NCBI RefSeq assembly: GCF_006542375.1
Contig: NZ_CP038143.1
Coordinates: forward strand, 992,001-1,056,000
DNA: 64,000 nucleotides
Direction: 5' to 3'
Origin: Oecophyllibacter saccharovorans
Lineage (GTDB): Bacteria > Pseudomonadota > Alphaproteobacteria > Acetobacterales > Acetobacteraceae
This document shows positions 9,357-18,600 of the stretch, piece by piece. Below the pieces are notes generated by a model, which was given only the letters and a program-made list of their open reading frames with translations, was not told the origin of the DNA and searched no databases. Each line of letters begins with the position of its first letter. Position 1 is the stretch's first letter. The translations under genes were made by a program, and so were the position numbers.

Positions 9357-10067
9357 TCACAGGGCCCTGGTAGGGGGACTCCTCCGGCTCAGAGCTTCCG
9401 CGAAGACCTGCACTGTGCGGGGGGTGATCGAATCCAGATCAGGCAGGGTAAAAAGGCAGGGTGCCGCCAGCTGTTGGCTGAAGGTCTCGACAAGATGCCG
9501 GTTTTCCTTCTGGGCCGGGCTGTTGGCGCTGTACACGATCCCTTTGAGCGGGAGGCCCCGGTGATGCAGGGCTTCCAGACTTAGAAGCGTGTGGTTGAGC
9601 GTGCCCAGCCCGCCGCGTGCAACCAGCACGACCGGCAGCTTGAGATGGGCGATGAGATCGATCATCAGGCAGCCCGGAGCGATGGGGACCATCAGGCCGC
9701 CAGCGCCTTCCACCACCAGGGGTTGGCGCGCCCGGGGGAGCTCCAGCGCGAGGGGGTGGAGAGTCCTGTTTTCCCGCTGTGCGGCTGCCAGGGGAGAGAG
9801 TGGGGCCTGCAGCAGGGCCGCGGGGGGAAGAATGTCCTCCTCCGCACAGCCTGACAGCACTTTGACTTCCGGCCCGTCGCCCGCTTCATCGCTCAGGCCG
9901 GTCTGATAGGGTTTCCAGTAGGTCGCTTTCCAGGCTCGGACCAGGATAGCGCTGACCAGGGTCTTGCCTATGCCGGTATCGGTGCCTGTGACAAACACGC
10001 TTTCAGGCGTGCAGGTATTGAAGCCCTCGGCATCAGCGCCGGTAAGGGCGCGAAAAGAGTCAGTCAT
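9357..10067 (-). CDS. bioD: Dethiobiotin synthetase
   Basis: A 236-residue cytoplasmic enzyme that closes the ureido ring of dethiobiotin from 7,8-diaminopelargonic acid, CO2 and ATP. The P-loop GTDTGIGKT is at residues 28-36, followed by the family motifs YWKPYQTG, VVEGAGGLMVPI and NSPAQKENR. The ATG complementary to 10065-10067 lies inside the end of bioC (8-base overlap); a TTG two codons upstream is possible. It is the last gene of the bio operon. No bioB is present in this window, so the final sulfur insertion step must be encoded elsewhere. Confidence 0.95.
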   Translation of the reverse strand: MTDSFRALTGADAEGFNTCTPESVFVTGTDTGIGKTLVSAILVRAWKATYWKPYQTGLSDEAGDGPEVKVLSGCAEEDILPPAALLQAPLSPLAAAQRENRTLHPLALELPRARQPLVVEGAGGLMVPIAPGCLMIDLIAHLKLPVVLVARGGLGTLNHTLLSLEALHHRGLPLKGIVYSANSPAQKENRHLVETFSQQLAAPCLFTLPDLDSITPRTVQVFAEALSRRSPPTRAL

Positions 10068-10944
10068 TTGCAAGGAACCCTTTCAGGACGGGGTCTTGCC
10101 TGGCGGAGGCAGGGGAAGAAATTGGGCCATGGGTCCTGAAGGTGCCCAATCCGATCTGGTAGGTGACAGAATCGTGGTGGGCATCAAACCACGCCAGCGT
10201 GCGCCGCAGCGCCGCAGCGGAGACCGGGCGGTGGTCCGGGCGCGGAAGGGCTGCACCGATGGCCCGCAACCCCTGCAGGAAATCGCGCCCTGAACGGCGT
10301 TTTTCCTGCAGGTCATGCACTTCCCAGTTGCCGCTGCCCAGCCTATCGGGCCATTCCGCCTGAAGGGTGGCGGGCGCAGGCCAGTCGGGAAGGCCGCAGG
10401 GTGTCCGGGTGGCCTCGCAGCTGTCACGCCACTCCTGAAGCGTCTGCTGCAGAAGCGTTGCGGCGATAAACAGCCCGCCGGGAACCAGGCGCTGGCAGAG
10501 TCTCTGCAGAGCGCTCGGGCGATGTTCGAACCACTGCAGGCACAGGCTGGAAATAATGAGATCAAACGGTGCGGCAAAACCCTCTGGTTCGTCCGCTTCC
10601 GGATTTTCCCCATCCATGACGTGAAAAAAATTTTGGCCGTAGAAATGACTGAGTGAAGAATTCCGGGTTTCCAGGCGCTGGCGGGTGCGTTGCAGCATTT
10701 CAGGTGAGAGGTCGGTCAGCCACAGCGTGGCAGCCGGAAAGGCCTGGCGCAGCCAGGCGCTGAGAAAGCCTGTGCCACAGCCCAGCTCGAGAATGCGCAG
10801 CTGTGTGTTTGGCGCAGAAGGCAGCCTGGCGCAGGCCTTCTCTGCCACCAGCTCGGCACAGATCCTTTGCACATGCGCCTGCCGGTCATAATCCCGCGCC
10901 TGGCCGAACCGGGCGGCAATGGCGGCTTTGCGTGGCGTCAGCAC
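10060..10944 (-). CDS. bioC: Malonyl-ACP O-methyltransferase BioC
   Basis: A 294-residue SAM-dependent methyltransferase that methylates malonyl-ACP so that fatty acid synthesis can extend it to pimeloyl-ACP. The N-terminal ARFGQARDYDRQAHVQ stretch is typical of BioC and the SAM motif LELGCGTGFLSAWL follows at about residues 50-64. The start is a GTG (complement of 10942-10944) with a strong AGGAGG about 7 bases upstream, located within the last codons of the esterase gene. It overlaps bioD at its other end. Context within a bio operon makes the call firm. Confidence 0.93.
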   Translation of the reverse strand: MLTPRKAAIAARFGQARDYDRQAHVQRICAELVAEKACARLPSAPNTQLRILELGCGTGFLSAWLRQAFPAATLWLTDLSPEMLQRTRQRLETRNSSLSHFYGQNFFHVMDGENPEADEPEGFAAPFDLIISSLCLQWFEHRPSALQRLCQRLVPGGLFIAATLLQQTLQEWRDSCEATRTPCGLPDWPAPATLQAEWPDRLGSGNWEVHDLQEKRRSGRDFLQGLRAIGAALPRPDHRPVSAAALRRTLAWFDAHHDSVTYQIGLGTFRTHGPISSPASARQDPVLKGFLAND

Positions 10945-11750
10945 GGGTTTTCCTCCTGAAAAGGAAACTCTGACCCCTGTTCTGCCTCCGTCTCTGACTT
11001 AGCCCAGATTTTTTCCAGCCAGCGGGCACAGAATGCCGGATGTGTCAGGGGCAGCAGATGACCCCCTTGCGGAAGGCAGGTGACCTGAATCGGGTCAGCA
11101 CTCTCTTCAGGGATTGTTTTCAGCACAGGCCCCAGCCGTGCGGGAGGTAGGGGATCGCGCCCGCCGACGAGACTGAACAGCCTCCCTGCCCTGTGGCGGT
11201 GCATCTGGCTGAGCTGGCCGCGGCAGTCGCGCTGCCGCAGCTGTATCAGGCCCTGCCGCAGCCGGGACATGTCAGGCGCTGGAAGGTCAATCAGGAGATC
11301 AGCAGTAGCCTGATCCGGACTGCAAAGCTGCCGGAAATCCGTCAGTACTTCCCGGGGATGGGTGAGCAGACGGCGTTCCATGCGGCTCAGCACGCGCTCG
11401 GCCATGCCTTGGGGATGATCGGGAGCGCTTGTGAAACGCGCGAAGCCATTGAAACTGGCCAGACCGCGACAGCCTGCGGGCCAGTGTCCGCCAAAGCGCT
11501 GCAGCAGGTCCTGCACCCCGGCGGAATGTCCCACCGCCAGCCAGGGGCGCTTCGGCCACTCGGGCATCACGGGAGGGCGGTCGGGCGTGAAATAACCGGC
11601 CTCACTGCAGACTGCCCGCCAGCCAGGCAGATGGCTCAGCATGGCGTTCCAGAAGCCGGAATCATAGCCCCAGCCATGACACAGATAGAGGACGGGGGTT
11701 TCAGGCGCAGAAGTGACAGGTGAAGAGAAGGTCTTCATGACCGGCTTCAT
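10938..11750 (-). CDS. Alpha/beta hydrolase, candidate pimeloyl-ACP methyl ester esterase
   Basis: A 270-residue alpha/beta hydrolase between bioF and bioC, the position used by enzymes that demethylate pimeloyl-ACP methyl ester (BioH, BioG and other unrelated types). It has the oxyanion segment YLCHGWGYDSGFW, nucleophile elbow GHSAG (Ser about 76), an acid in LVGGRDPLPPARL and the His in LPQGGHLLPLTHP. The elbow differs from the usual BioH form (GWSLGG), so it may be one of the alternative esterase classes. I chose the ATG at 11750 because it overlaps the bioF stop as ATGA; an upstream ATG at 11804 would overlap bioF by over 50 bases. Function is inferred from fold and operon. Confidence 0.8.
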   Translation of the reverse strand: MKPVMKTFSSPVTSAPETPVLYLCHGWGYDSGFWNAMLSHLPGWRAVCSEAGYFTPDRPPVMPEWPKRPWLAVGHSAGVQDLLQRFGGHWPAGCRGLASFNGFARFTSAPDHPQGMAERVLSRMERRLLTHPREVLTDFRQLCSPDQATADLLIDLPAPDMSRLRQGLIQLRQRDCRGQLSQMHRHRAGRLFSLVGGRDPLPPARLGPVLKTIPEESADPIQVTCLPQGGHLLPLTHPAFCARWLEKIWAKSETEAEQGSEFPFQEENPC

Positions 11751-13024
11751 ACGCGCTTTGCCAAGCCAGGATCCTGTCTGCCGAAAGGTCCTGATGGCAG
11801 ACACGAGACCAGGGCTTCAAGCTGCTCTTCCCGCAGACCCGCATGCAGGGAAAAGCGCAGCCGCGCCGTGCCGTGCGGAACGGTGGGCGGGCGGATGGGC
11901 ATGGCAAGAAAACCGGCTTTCTCCAGCTTTTCGGCAAGGGCCAAGGCGGTTGCGTTCTCCCCGATGATCAGCGGCACGATCTGGGTGGTTGAAGGACCGG
12001 CCCCGAAGCCGCGCTGCTCCAGAACCCGGCGCAGGTCTGCGGCCAGGCGGGCGACATGCTGGCGTTCCCGCTCCATGTGGGGCACGAGCTCCAGCGCGGC
12101 GTCCATCGCGCCCAACACAGTGGGAGGCAGGGCAGTGCTGTACACAAGCCCGGAGGCCTGGTTGAACAGCCAGGCGCAGAGCGCGGAAGAGCCGCAGACG
12201 AAGGCCCCCATGCCGCCGAGCGCCTTGCTGGCTGTATGAACGGCCAGGTCAGCTAGGGCGCCGGCCAGGCCTGTTCCGCCGGGGCCGAGGATGCCGGTTG
12301 CATGGGCTTCATCAACATAGAGAAAAGCGCCGAATTCATCAGCCAGGGCGCGCAGCCCGGCCAGGTCGGCCCGGTCGCCATCCATGGAGAAAACGCTTTC
12401 CGTCACGATGAAGCTGAGCCCGCCGTGAGAGGTGTGCTGCTCCAGCAGCTGGCGCAGATGGCCGAGGTCATTGTGGCGGAAACGTTTCTGGTGCACGCCA
12501 GCGGCCGCACAGCCATGGTGCAGGCTGGCATGGTTGAGCCGGTCACAGAACATGCGCGCCTCATGCCCGGTCTGCAGGCGGGAGAGCTGGTCGAGGGCGG
12601 GCAGGATCGAGGCATTGGCCTGCCAGCCGGTTGCGAAAAGCAGAGCTGCCTCACAGTTCTTGAAGCGGGCCAGTTTTTCTTCCAGCGCGAGATGGAGCTC
12701 AAGCGTGCCCGTCACCAGGCGCGACGCCCCCGCTCCCGTGCCGAAACGCGCCGCCCAGCTGGCGGCTCTTTCCCGCAGCAGGGGATGTTGGGACAGGCCG
12801 AGATAATCATTGGAAGACAGATCAACCAGCGTGCGGCCCTGTAGGGCCAACCCTTCCCGCGAACGTTGCATGGCTCTGGGAAAGCGCCGCGTATGGGTCT
12901 GCGCCTTTTGGGCCAGGGCAGAAATCAGGGCGTCCTGCAACCGGCTTCCCTGCCTGGAGGGGGCGAAGGAACTTTCCGGTGGCTGTTCAATATTGCCGGG
13001 AGGAGACGTGACATCACGTCTCAT
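11747..13024 (-). CDS. bioF: 8-amino-7-oxononanoate synthase
   Basis: A 425-residue PLP enzyme that condenses pimeloyl-ACP (or pimeloyl-CoA) with alanine to give KAPA, the first ring-forming step of biotin synthesis. Family motifs are SSNDYLGL at 70-77, GTGAGASRLVTGT at 95-107, VDEAHATG at 237-244 and the PLP lysine in HTASKALGGMG (Lys about 267). It carries an N-terminal extension of about 30 residues over many BioF proteins. Both ends overlap neighbours as ATGA: with bioA upstream (13021-13024) and the esterase downstream (11747-11750). Confidence 0.95.
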   Translation of the reverse strand: MRRDVTSPPGNIEQPPESSFAPSRQGSRLQDALISALAQKAQTHTRRFPRAMQRSREGLALQGRTLVDLSSNDYLGLSQHPLLRERAASWAARFGTGAGASRLVTGTLELHLALEEKLARFKNCEAALLFATGWQANASILPALDQLSRLQTGHEARMFCDRLNHASLHHGCAAAGVHQKRFRHNDLGHLRQLLEQHTSHGGLSFIVTESVFSMDGDRADLAGLRALADEFGAFLYVDEAHATGILGPGGTGLAGALADLAVHTASKALGGMGAFVCGSSALCAWLFNQASGLVYSTALPPTVLGAMDAALELVPHMERERQHVARLAADLRRVLEQRGFGAGPSTTQIVPLIIGENATALALAEKLEKAGFLAMPIRPPTVPHGTARLRFSLHAGLREEQLEALVSCLPSGPFGRQDPGLAKRV

Positions 13025-14397
13025 GTGCTGTGGGTCTTACCAGGTGGAGACTGTTTGGGCCGTGGCTGTTGCGTCAGTTCAGCTTTCAGGACGCGGTAGA
13101 GGCCTGCGGTCAGTTTCCGCAGCTGTTCAGGCGTGATGGTGAAAGCGGGGGTGAGGTAGACGATATTGCGGAAAGGCCGGATCCAGACCCCTTCCTGCAT
13201 GAAGCGGCGTCCGAGCTCAGGGGCGTTATCCAGCTTTTCGAGTTCCACAACGCCGATTGCGCCCATGACCCTTACGTCTCTCACTCCCGGCAGCGTACGG
13301 CAGGGGGCCAGTTCTTCGCGCAGCTGCTTGCTGATGGCGGCGACCTGCTCCAGCCGCGGTTCGCGCGCAAACAGATCCAGCGAGGCATTGGCGACCGCGC
13401 AGGCCAGGGGATTGGCCATGAAGGTCGGGCCATGCATCAGGGCAGCTTCAGGGGCTTCGGAAAGAAAGGCATCAAAAATCCCCCTGCGCGCCACGGTAGC
13501 TGCCAGGGGTAGCATACCGCCGGTCAGGGCCTTGGAAAGAGCTATGATATCAGGTACGACGCTTGCCTGCTGACAGGCAAAAAGGGTGCCGGTGCGACCG
13601 AAGCCCGTGAAGATTTCATCAAATACCAGCAGAATGCCATGACGGTCGCAAAGGCGGCGCAGGGTCTGCAGGACTTCAGGCGGATGAAACACCATGCCGC
13701 CTGCGCCCTGTACGAGGGGTTCCACCAGCATGGCGGCGATTTCGTGCCCCCGTGTGCTGAGAAGGGTCTCTAGGGCCGCAAGCTTTTCGGGCGATGTGGG
13801 GAGATCAGCCAGGATCTGGCTTGGCAGGGCCGGACCGAACAGGGCGTGCATGCCTTCTTCAGGGTCGCACACGGCCATCATGCCCATTGTGTCGCCGTGA
13901 TATCCGCCCCTGAAGGACAGCAGCCTGCGGCGCTGGCTTGCCTGCGGCTCATGCCCGGTTCGCGCCTTATTCATGTGATACTGCAGGGCGATCTTGGCTG
14001 CGACCTCCATGGCCACCGAACCGGAATCGGTGAAGAAGACCCGCTCCAGGTCTCCGGGAAGCAGGTCCGCCAACCGTGCTGCAAGTGTTCGGGCCGGCTC
14101 ATGCAGCAGCCCGCCGAACATGACGTGCGGCATGCGACCAGCCTGGGCCAGCAGGGCCTGCTGGAGATGGGGGTGGTTGTAACCATGGCAGGCTGTCCAC
14201 CAGGAAGCTACGCCATCCGTCAGCTCCTGCCCGTCTGCCAGAAAGAGCGATGTGCCCTGTGTATGGGAGACGGTCGGCGGGAGGGGGGCAGTCTGCATCT
14301 GGCAGTAAGGCAGCCAGAGGTTTGGCAGGGCACAGGCACGTGCCTGGGCGGCAGGCGTGCCTGAAGCCTGGGACAGGGCAGGGGCCGAGGTGGACAT
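13021..14397 (-). CDS. bioA: Adenosylmethionine-8-amino-7-oxononanoate aminotransferase
   Basis: A 458-residue class III PLP aminotransferase that turns KAPA into DAPA using SAM as amino donor. Visible motifs are DGVASWWTACHGYNHP (about 71-86), GSVAMEVAAKIALQY (126-140), FRGGYHGDTMG (172-182), DEIFTGFGRTG (260-270) and the PLP lysine in IALSKALTGG (about Lys 289). The WW pair is typical of BioA. It is the first gene of the five-gene bio operon, and the 105 bases before it face the divergent lipoprotein gene. I did not find a recognisable BioR or BirA operator there. Confidence 0.95.
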   Translation of the reverse strand: MSTSAPALSQASGTPAAQARACALPNLWLPYCQMQTAPLPPTVSHTQGTSLFLADGQELTDGVASWWTACHGYNHPHLQQALLAQAGRMPHVMFGGLLHEPARTLAARLADLLPGDLERVFFTDSGSVAMEVAAKIALQYHMNKARTGHEPQASQRRRLLSFRGGYHGDTMGMMAVCDPEEGMHALFGPALPSQILADLPTSPEKLAALETLLSTRGHEIAAMLVEPLVQGAGGMVFHPPEVLQTLRRLCDRHGILLVFDEIFTGFGRTGTLFACQQASVVPDIIALSKALTGGMLPLAATVARRGIFDAFLSEAPEAALMHGPTFMANPLACAVANASLDLFAREPRLEQVAAISKQLREELAPCRTLPGVRDVRVMGAIGVVELEKLDNAPELGRRFMQEGVWIRPFRNIVYLTPAFTITPEQLRKLTAGLYRVLKAELTQQPRPKQSPPGKTHST

Positions 14398-14502
14398 GAC
14401 GGTCTTTTCCCGTACGCTGTTTTCCCTGGCAAGCTCTCCCTGCAGTGCTGTGCCGGGTCCCGCCAGGTGATCTTGCAGGCGAAGTGCATAAAGGAAAGGC
14501 GA

Positions 14503-15186
14503 ATGTTCGTTTCGGCAAAGTCAGTTTCGAAGCTGTCCGGTAGGCCACACCGCCATCCTTGTCGCGGGCGGCAGAGCAGCCGGGCTGGAATCAGGATGGC
14601 GCTGGCAGCAGGCCTGTCCTGTTTTAGTCTGGGTCTGGGCGGCTGCAGGTCACCGGCTAAACCGGCAGGCGTTAGCCCGCCGAGTGCCGCGCTGCACACG
14701 GCTGTCATGGCAGCGCCGGCTGCTTCCGGTTCCGGCCAGGTGAATTTGCAGTACCTCCGGAAAAGCTCCGGCAAAGCCCGGCCTGATCAGCTTCCCGCTA
14801 AAGAAAACCTTGCTGGAAAGTCACCTATTGTTACCGAACCACGCCAGATAACGATTCTTTCCGTTGTGCCGGCTGATCCGGCAGAGAGCGGGAAAGCCGC
14901 TGGAGAAATCCCGGACAGGAAAAATCCAGATAAGGCCAAGGGGGATGAAGTCAGCATCGCCTGGCAGGATCGCGTGTCCGACCCGCCAGCTTTCGTGCAG
15001 GAGCCGGGGGAAGTGTGCACCTTCAAGCCCGGAAGCGCTCTGCTGGTGGCTGGGCCTCACGGAGAGCCGCGTATCCAGCCCAACAGCCTGTGCACTCTCA
15101 GTGCGCCGCCTACCGGACCTTCCATGAGTTTTCCAGATCCCCTGGCAGCTGAGCCGGGTGTGGCGCCGCAGGCGGCCAGCAACTGA
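14503..15186 (+). CDS. Predicted lipoprotein of unknown function
   Basis: A 227-residue protein that I do not recognise. The ATG at 14503 has AAGGA about 8 bases upstream. It has an Arg-rich N region (to about residue 31), a hydrophobic stretch ALAAGLSCFSLGLGG and a lipobox-like LGGC at about residues 45-48, suggesting a lipid-anchored exported protein. An internal ATG at 14596 would give a short signal without positive charges. The rest is Pro/Ala/Lys-rich and low in structure, with two further cysteines near the C terminus (GEVCTFKPG and NSLCTLS), which could form a disulfide. It is divergent from bioA and lies 480 bases before the autotransporter, with no evidence that they are co-transcribed. 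Confidence 0.55.
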   Translation: MFVSAKSVSKLSGRPHRHPCRGRQSSRAGIRMALAAGLSCFSLGLGGCRSPAKPAGVSPPSAALHTAVMAAPAASGSGQVNLQYLRKSSGKARPDQLPAKENLAGKSPIVTEPRQITILSVVPADPAESGKAAGEIPDRKNPDKAKGDEVSIAWQDRVSDPPAFVQEPGEVCTFKPGSALLVAGPHGEPRIQPNSLCTLSAPPTGPSMSFPDPLAAEPGVAPQAASN

Positions 15187-15667
15187 GCTGGCCGCGTCTG
15201 TAGAGCTGGCGAGGGCTGGTGCAGGCCCTGTGCCATAACTGTGACGTGTCGGCGGCAGCTCATAACTGCTGCTTTAAGCTCCGAATGCCTGAAGCTCCGA
15301 ATGTCTGGCCGAATATGCCAGAACGGAGAAAGAGGACGCAGAGAAACCGGCCACAAGGTAAAACTAGCGGTATTACGGGTTGGTTACCGGCAAAATTACC
15401 TGAGCTTTCAATCTTTTATCATGGTTCTAGGAGGTTCTGGGCTTGCAGGGGCGAGGGGCGGCATGGTGCACGGGAGGTCGGAAACCTGCTTTGTGGCAGG
15501 AAAGACACTAAAGGAGAGTTTTTAATTTTATCTTAATGTTGCCGAGGTGAATCGTCTTGACCTCCCTTCCCCCCTCTTCGTAAGAGAAGGTAACCAAATT
15601 CCTAATTCAAAGTTAAGTGACGGGAGAGCGCCTCCCTCACACTTTTTCTCTATAAAGCGGGGTTGTC
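15187..15667. other. Long leader region before the autotransporter
   Basis: A 481-base region without a convincing gene. The last 150 bases turn AT-rich (runs such as TTAATTTTATCTTAATG at 15522-15538), suitable for a promoter. It ends with a terminator-like hairpin (15617-15640) immediately ahead of the start codon. Short reading frames inside it (for example 15219-15536) show no domain and are not called. Confidence 0.5.
15617..15649 (+). promoter_or_regulatory. Terminator-like hairpin in the autotransporter leader
   Basis: GTGA-C-GGGAG (15617-15625) pairs with CTCCCTCAC (15632-15640), giving nine base pairs with one bulged C and a six-base loop, followed by ACTTTTTCTC. The shape is that of an intrinsic terminator or attenuator, yet it sits only 19-51 bases before the ATG at 15668. 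It could reduce read-through into the giant gene unless countered, or simply end an upstream transcript. Confidence 0.5.
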
Positions 15668-18600
15668 ATGCGCCTTCACCAATCCGGGCGTCGTCATTTA
15701 GCTGGAGCAGTTCGTCTTTCTACTGAAATGGGTAGAGAGCTGTTTCCACGCAAATACCATCTTCATCTGGCTACGCTGCTGCTGTGCAGTTCCGGTCTGT
15801 TGGTTCCGGCTGCGGCACGGGCGGCCTCCGATGGAATGGGGCTTGATGACAGCCAGGTGACGGGTCAGTCCGGTGTCATGGATCTGGCGGACAGCACGGA
15901 AACATCCGCTCCCCTCACTTTCGGAGCGGTCAGCTATACGCCGGGCCAGACGACTTCTGCAGGCACCAAGCTGGGAGGCACACAGGGCAATGGCGGGGGC
16001 AGCTCGTATCAGAAGACTGGTACGGGCACGACCACCATTACCGATGCCCAGAGCTACACCGGCGCTGTCGCTGGAGATGCTTTCCCGAAAGGGCCGAGCG
16101 ATCCGGTTCCTAACGGCAGCATTTCCGTCGAAAACGGCAAGCTGGACATCGGTGCGGGCGGTAAGGTCAGCAATGATGGCTACGTCATTGTTGGCCGTGA
16201 CGGCAACGCTGCTGGGATGGACATTGTCAATGGCGGCACGCTTGACGCCAAGGGCAATGTGAACATCGGGCTTGCGGGCAACTCGAACGGTGAGCTGACG
16301 GTTGACGGTTCGGGCTCGCGTGCGGACGTTGCGGGCAGCCTGACGGTCGGCAATGGCGACAGCAGCTACGGCTCGGGCAAGGGCGGCCAGGGCACGCTGA
16401 ACGTGACCAATGGCGGCCAGGTGACGGCAGGCCAGGTGTTTGCGGGCAACTATGCGGGCAGCACGGGCACGGTCAATGTGGGCGGCAAGGGCGCGCAGCT
16501 GACGGCGACGCAGCTTCTGGCGGTGAACGGTGACGGCAACGGCACCGTGAACATCAATGACGGCGGCACGGTTGTGTCGCAGGGTGTTGTTGCGTTCGGC
16601 GACGGCAGCGGTCAGGGCAGCGGGACGCTGAACGTGAACGCCGGTGGCAAGCTGATTGCTGGTGACAGCAACGGCCAGAGCGGGATCCAGTCGACCGGCA
16701 GCGCGTATGCGATGAACCTGAACGGGGGCACGCTGCAGGTTCGCAGCGGCAGCGACCTGAACACGTCAGTGAACATGAAGCTGACGGACGGTAGCAACGG
16801 TGCCTCGACGATCGACACGAACGGGGGCAATGCGGGGCTGTCCGGTGTGCTGTCGGGCAGCGGTGCGCTTGACAAGGCGGGCCAGGGCACGCTGACGCTC
16901 ACCGGCGACAACACCTATACCGGTAACACCACCGTCGCCAACGGAACGCTGCAGCTGGGCAATGGCGGCACGACGGGGTCGATCGCCAGCAAGAACATCG
17001 CGCTGGCTTCGGACACGTCCGAGCTGGTGATCAACCGCAGCAACGACCTGGCGATGAACCAGACGATCACCGGTTCCGGCGGGATGACCAAGAAGGGCGC
17101 CGGCACGACGACGCTGACGGGCAATGTGGACCTGGAGGGCACGAGCCCTGACGGCAAGGCATGGCCCAAGGACATGAACGCGCCCACGCCCGGTGGCAGC
17201 ATCGCGGTTCAGGACGGCAAGCTGGACATCGGTGCAGGCGGCCACGTGACCAACAACGGTTACGTGATCATCGGCGACGGTCATGGCAACGCTGCTGGGA
17301 TGGACATTGTCAATGGCGGCACGCTTGACGCCAAGGGCAACGTGAACATCGGGCTTGCGGGCAACTCGAACGGTGAGCTGACGGTTGATGGCTCGGGCTC
17401 GCGTGCGAACGTTGCGGGCAGCCTGACGGTCGGCAATGGCGACAGCAGCTACGGCTCGGGCAAAGGTGGCCAGGGCACGCTGAACGTGACCAATGGCGGC
17501 CAGGTGACGGCAGGCCAGGTGTTTGCGGGCAACTATGCAGGCAGCACGGGCACGGTCAATGTCGGCGGCAAGGGCGCTCAGCTGACGGCGACGCAGCTTC
17601 TGGCGGTGAACGGTGACGGCAACGGCACCGTGAACATCAATGACGGCGGCACGGTTGTGTCGCAGGGTGTTGTTGCGTTCGGCGACGGCAGCGGTCAGGG
17701 CAGCGGGACGCTGAACGTGAACGCTGGCGGCAAGCTGATTGCTGGTGACAGCAACGGCCAGAGCGGGATCCAGTCGACCGGCAGCGCGTATGCGATGAAC
17801 CTGAACGGGGGCACGCTGCAGGTTCGCAGCGGCAGCGACCTGAACACGTCAGTGAACATGAAGCTGACGGACGGTAGCAACGGTGCCTCGACGATCGACA
17901 CGAACGGGGGCAATGCGGGGCTGTCCGGTGTGCTGTCGGGCAGCGGTGCGCTTGACAAGGCGGGCCAGGGCACGCTGACGCTCACCGGCGACAACACCTA
18001 TACCGGTAACACCACCGTCGCCAACGGAACGCTGCAGCTGGGCAATGGCGGCACGACGGGGTCGATCGCCAGCAAGAACATCGCGCTGGCTTCGGACACG
18101 TCCGAGCTGGTGATCAACCGCAGCAACGACCTGGCGATGAACCAGACGATCACCGGTTCCGGCGGGATGACCAAGAAGGGCGCCGGCACGACGACGCTGA
18201 CGGGCAATGTGGACCTGGAGGGCACGAGCCCTGACGGCAAGGCATGGCCCAAGGACATGAACGCGCCCACGCCCGGTGGCAGCATCGCGGTTCAGGACGG
18301 CAAGCTGGACATCGGTGCAGGCGGCCACGTGACCAACAACGGTTACGTGATCATCGGCGACGGTCATGGCAACGCTGCTGGGATGGACATTGTCAATGGC
18401 GGCACGCTTGACGCCAAGGGCAATGTGAACATCGGGCTTGCGGGCAACTCGAACGGTGAGCTGACGGTTGACGGTTCGGGCTCGCGTGCGGACGTTGCGG
18501 GCAGCCTGACGGTCGGCAATGGCGACAGCAGCTACGGCTCGGGCAAAGGCGGCCAGGGCACGCTGAACGTGACCAATGGCGGCCAGGTGACGGCAGGCCA

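Noticed and set aside
14398-14502. BioR-type operator before bioA
   Set aside because: No TTATCTATAA-like palindrome is present in the spacer.
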